Below, piece after piece: positions 14,694 to 16,484 of a stretch of DNA of 16,484 bases. This DNA comes from Pseudomonadota bacterium (GTDB taxonomy: Bacteria; Pseudomonadota; Gammaproteobacteria; Burkholderiales; Burkholderiaceae_C). The DNA is taken from assembly GCA_023410975.1 (NCBI GenBank), contig JAEYPG010000681.1, positions 1 to 16,484 of the forward strand, written 5' to 3'. The translations under genes and the position numbers were made by a program. A model generated the notes under the pieces. The model was not told the origin of the DNA. It worked only from the letters and a program-made list of their open reading frames with translations, and searched no databases. Position 1 is the first letter of the stretch. The number at the start of each line of letters is the position of its first letter.

Positions 14694-14763
14694 GAGAGTG
14701 AAGCAAACACCGTTCGCCCTGAGCCGTTCGACAGGTTCAGCCCGAACGGGCCGCTTCACTTTC
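14694..14763. repeat. 70-bp composite hairpin with REP-like core
   Basis: Nested inverted repeats: outer arms GAGAGTGAAGC (14694-14704) and GCTTCACTTTC (14753-14763) with one G-T pair, middle arms CCGTTCG (14710-14716) and CGAACGG (14743-14749), and inner arms CTGAGCC (14719-14725) and GGTTCAG (14734-14740). The core resembles the dispersed extragenic palindrome carrying TTCGACAGG and CAGCCCGAACGG that I know from many beta- and gammaproteobacteria. It follows the transposase remnant. Confidence 0.75.
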
Positions 14764-14939
14764 AAGAACGAGCTGGAATGAGAGCGGAAACGAGGCGAGG
14801 GCGGGCAAGCCGATCAGCTGTCCGAAACGGGTACGCCGAACCGGCATCGGGTGCCTGCCCAGGCTGGGTCCCGACGAGCGCGCCGTCCCTCCTGGGAGTG
14901 CCTCCACGGACCGTCGCGGCAAGACCCGGCCAGGTTGCC

Positions 14940-15917
14940 TTACTCCAGTCGTGCCCCGACCGACGCGGCAACGTCAGCCCACCTGCGGGCCTCGCCGCCA
15001 AGGAAGCCGCGGAACTGCTCCGGGGTGCCACCGGCGGGCTCGGTGCCGGCGGACCTGAGCTTGTCCGCGACCTCGGACGTGGCGAGCACGGCGTTCACTT
15101 CGCGGTTGAGGCGCTCGACGATGGCTGCCGGGGTGCCGGCCGGCGCCATCAAGCCGTACCACTGAGTGATGGCCAGGCCCGGATAGCCGGCCTCGGCCAG
15201 CGTGGGCACGCCCGGCAGCGCGGCCAGGCGTCGCTCGGCGGCCACGGCCAGGGGCCGCAGGTTGCCCGCGGCGATGTTGCTGCCCGCGCCCTGCAGGCTG
15301 ATGAACAGCGCGTCGACCTGGCCTCCGATCACGTCCGACAGCGCCGGCCCGGCGCCCTTGTACGGCACGTGCAGCAGCCGGGCTTTGGCCGCGCGGCTGA
15401 ACAGTTCCATGGCCAGGTGCTGCAGGCCGCCCTTGCCGTTGGACGCGTACGTCAGGCTTCCCGGCTTCTGGCGCGCGAGCTCCACGAACTCGCCGAGCGA
15501 GCGTGCGGGCATGTTGCGTCCTACAGCCAGGACCATGGGCTGCGTGGCCATCAGGGCCACCGGCGCAAAGTCCTTCTGTGGGTCGTAGGGCAGGTGCGGC
15601 ATCACTGCCGGGTTGATGGCATGGGTGTCCGAAATGGCCACCAGCAGCGTGTAGCCATCGGGCGCCGCGCGGGCGACGGCATCGCTGCCGATGGAGCCGC
15701 TGGCGCCGGCCTTGTTGTCCACCACCACGGGTTGGGCGAGCGACTGCGCCAGCCGCTCGCCCACCATGCGGCCGATCAGGTCCGCCGAGCCGCCCGGCGG
15801 GTAGGGCACGACGATGCGGACGGGCTTGGTGGGATAGTCGGCGGCCTGGGCCGCAGTGGCCGCGCCGAGGGCCTGCCCTGCGGCGGCCAGAAGGAAGAGG
15901 GCGGTTCTGCGCTGCAT
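14940..15917 (-). CDS. Bug-family tripartite tricarboxylate receptor protein
   Basis: A 325-residue periplasmic substrate-binding protein of the Bug (TctC-like) family, which captures carboxylates or related small molecules. A signal peptide covers about residues 1-26 (MQRRTALFLLAAAG, cleavage near AQA-AD). The hallmark DYPTKPVRIVVPYPPGG follows at 27-43, then SADLIGR and the VVDNKAGASGSIGSD loop (65-79). LPYDPQKDFAPVAL and HVPYKGAGPALSDVIGGQVD are further family signatures. AAAGGAG lies 7 bp before the ATG at 15917. It follows the FAD-dependent oxidoreductase gene by 30 bp, so both are probably co-transcribed. No TctA/TctB membrane genes are in the window, as is usual for the many orphan Bug genes of Burkholderiales. 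The ligand is unknown. Confidence 0.95.
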   Translation of the reverse strand: MQRRTALFLLAAAGQALGAATAAQAADYPTKPVRIVVPYPPGGSADLIGRMVGERLAQSLAQPVVVDNKAGASGSIGSDAVARAAPDGYTLLVAISDTHAINPAVMPHLPYDPQKDFAPVALMATQPMVLAVGRNMPARSLGEFVELARQKPGSLTYASNGKGGLQHLAMELFSRAAKARLLHVPYKGAGPALSDVIGGQVDALFISLQGAGSNIAAGNLRPLAVAAERRLAALPGVPTLAEAGYPGLAITQWYGLMAPAGTPAAIVERLNREVNAVLATSEVADKLRSAGTEPAGGTPEQFRGFLGGEARRWADVAASVGARLE

Positions 15918-15947
15918 GCCGGGTCTCCTTTCGTTGGGGCTTGCCTT

Positions 15948-16484
15948 TCAGTTCCTCTCGAGCACGGCGCCCTGTCGGCGCAGCTCGGCTTGCAGCGCCG
16001 CGACATCCAGCCCCGCCGGTGCGACGCTGTGGATGGCTGCCAGCGCCGCCATGACGCCCGCCGCGTGGCCCGTGGCCATGCACACGGGCTGGCCACGGGC
16101 GGATCCGGCCGCCTCGTGCGTGGCTGACAGCGCCCGGCCCGCGGCCAGCAGGTTGTCCACGCCCTGCGCGACCAGGCAGCGCGCCGGGATGCCGTAGGAG
16201 CGCTCCAGGCGCGAAAGGTCCGTTCCTCCCCCCGCGACCCGGCCCGCGGTCGCGGCGCCACTGTGGCCGACGTCGTGGATGTCCAGCGGGTAGGCGCCTC
16301 GCGCCACCTGGTCCGGGAAGTCGCGCCCGGCCAGTACGTCCTCGCGCGTGAGCACGTAGGCGCCCTGGATGCGGCGGGTCTCGCGCACGCCGATCTGGAA
16401 CGGGCTGGAGACCACGTAGCAGTGCTCGAAGCCCGGCACGTACTGGCGCAGGAAGCGCACGCCCTCCAGGATCTGCCGCTGCCC
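15948..16484 (-). CDS. FAD-dependent oxidoreductase, C-terminal part (cut by window end)
   Basis: The visible 178 residues are the C-terminal part of a gene whose start lies beyond the right edge; the frame is open through the last base. The sequence fits the FAD-dependent oxidoreductase group PF12831: FLRQYVPGFEHCYVVSS, IGVRETRRIQGAYVLTREDVLAG, YPLDIHD, YGIPARCLV, GVDNLLAAGRALSATHEAAGSAR and MATGHAAGVMAALAA, the last being the flavin-binding GxG-like segment near the end of these enzymes. The apparent first Met at 16460 is a GTG inside the protein (preceding residues read QILEGV), not the start. Its stop lies 30 bp before the Bug receptor gene, which suggests that the receptor may bind the substrate or an analogue of it. 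Confidence 0.88.
   Translation of the reverse strand, partial: GQRQILEGVRFLRQYVPGFEHCYVVSSPFQIGVRETRRIQGAYVLTREDVLAGRDFPDQVARGAYPLDIHDVGHSGAATAGRVAGGGTDLSRLERSYGIPARCLVAQGVDNLLAAGRALSATHEAAGSARGQPVCMATGHAAGVMAALAAIHSVAPAGLDVAALQAELRRQGAVLERN

Noticed and set aside
14778..16127. Long plus-strand frame of 449 codons opposite the Bug receptor
   Set aside because: It is the complement of a well-supported Bug gene in GC-rich DNA, and its sequence shows no domain.

Overview
The window looks like the replication-origin region of a secondary replicon (megaplasmid or chromid) from a GC-rich betaproteobacterium of the Burkholderiales, most likely near the Comamonadaceae. Pointers are high GC throughout, a Bug-family receptor, a XenA-type old yellow enzyme, a VF530/DUF2132 protein, a SWIB protein, IS21- and IS630-like debris, and an extragenic hairpin built on the TTCGACAGG-TTCAGC / CGAACGG theme I associate with this group. 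The taxonomic call is inference from gene families; no rRNA or tRNA gene was seen.

Left part (1-3702): a four-copy short repeat resembling an insertion-sequence end, a VF530 gene, a gene-free stretch, then a LysR regulator (minus) divergent from an SDR oxidoreductase and an exported alpha/beta hydrolase (plus), the last two probably one operon.

Middle (3703-10086): about 2 kb without a convincing gene, but with two iteron-like 16-mers and several short perfect palindromes; then parB and parA (minus, nearly overlapping, with a strong terminator after parB); a 594-bp origin; and a Rep_3-type initiator gene (plus). The origin has six 16-bp iterons in phase with the helix (22, 22, 22 and 33-35 bp steps), two inverted repeats, a composite repeat present on both sides of the iterons and again near rep, and an A+T-rich segment. 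Rep, iterons, A+T-rich DNA and ParAB form a self-consistent replication and partition module.

Right part (10087-16484): an orphan ABC-type ATPase with Gln in place of the catalytic Glu, a small Cys-rich protein, a small hypothetical protein, a xenA-like gene divergent from an ArsR-family regulator with a perfect 8-bp-arm operator between them, a SWIB protein, a strong terminator, an IS630 transposase remnant, a 70-bp composite hairpin, and a Bug receptor downstream of an FAD-dependent oxidoreductase that runs off the window.

Most notable for follow-up are the origin architecture and the two extra iteron-like sites 3.8 kb away beyond parB. I did not see a clear novel defence or biosynthetic system.
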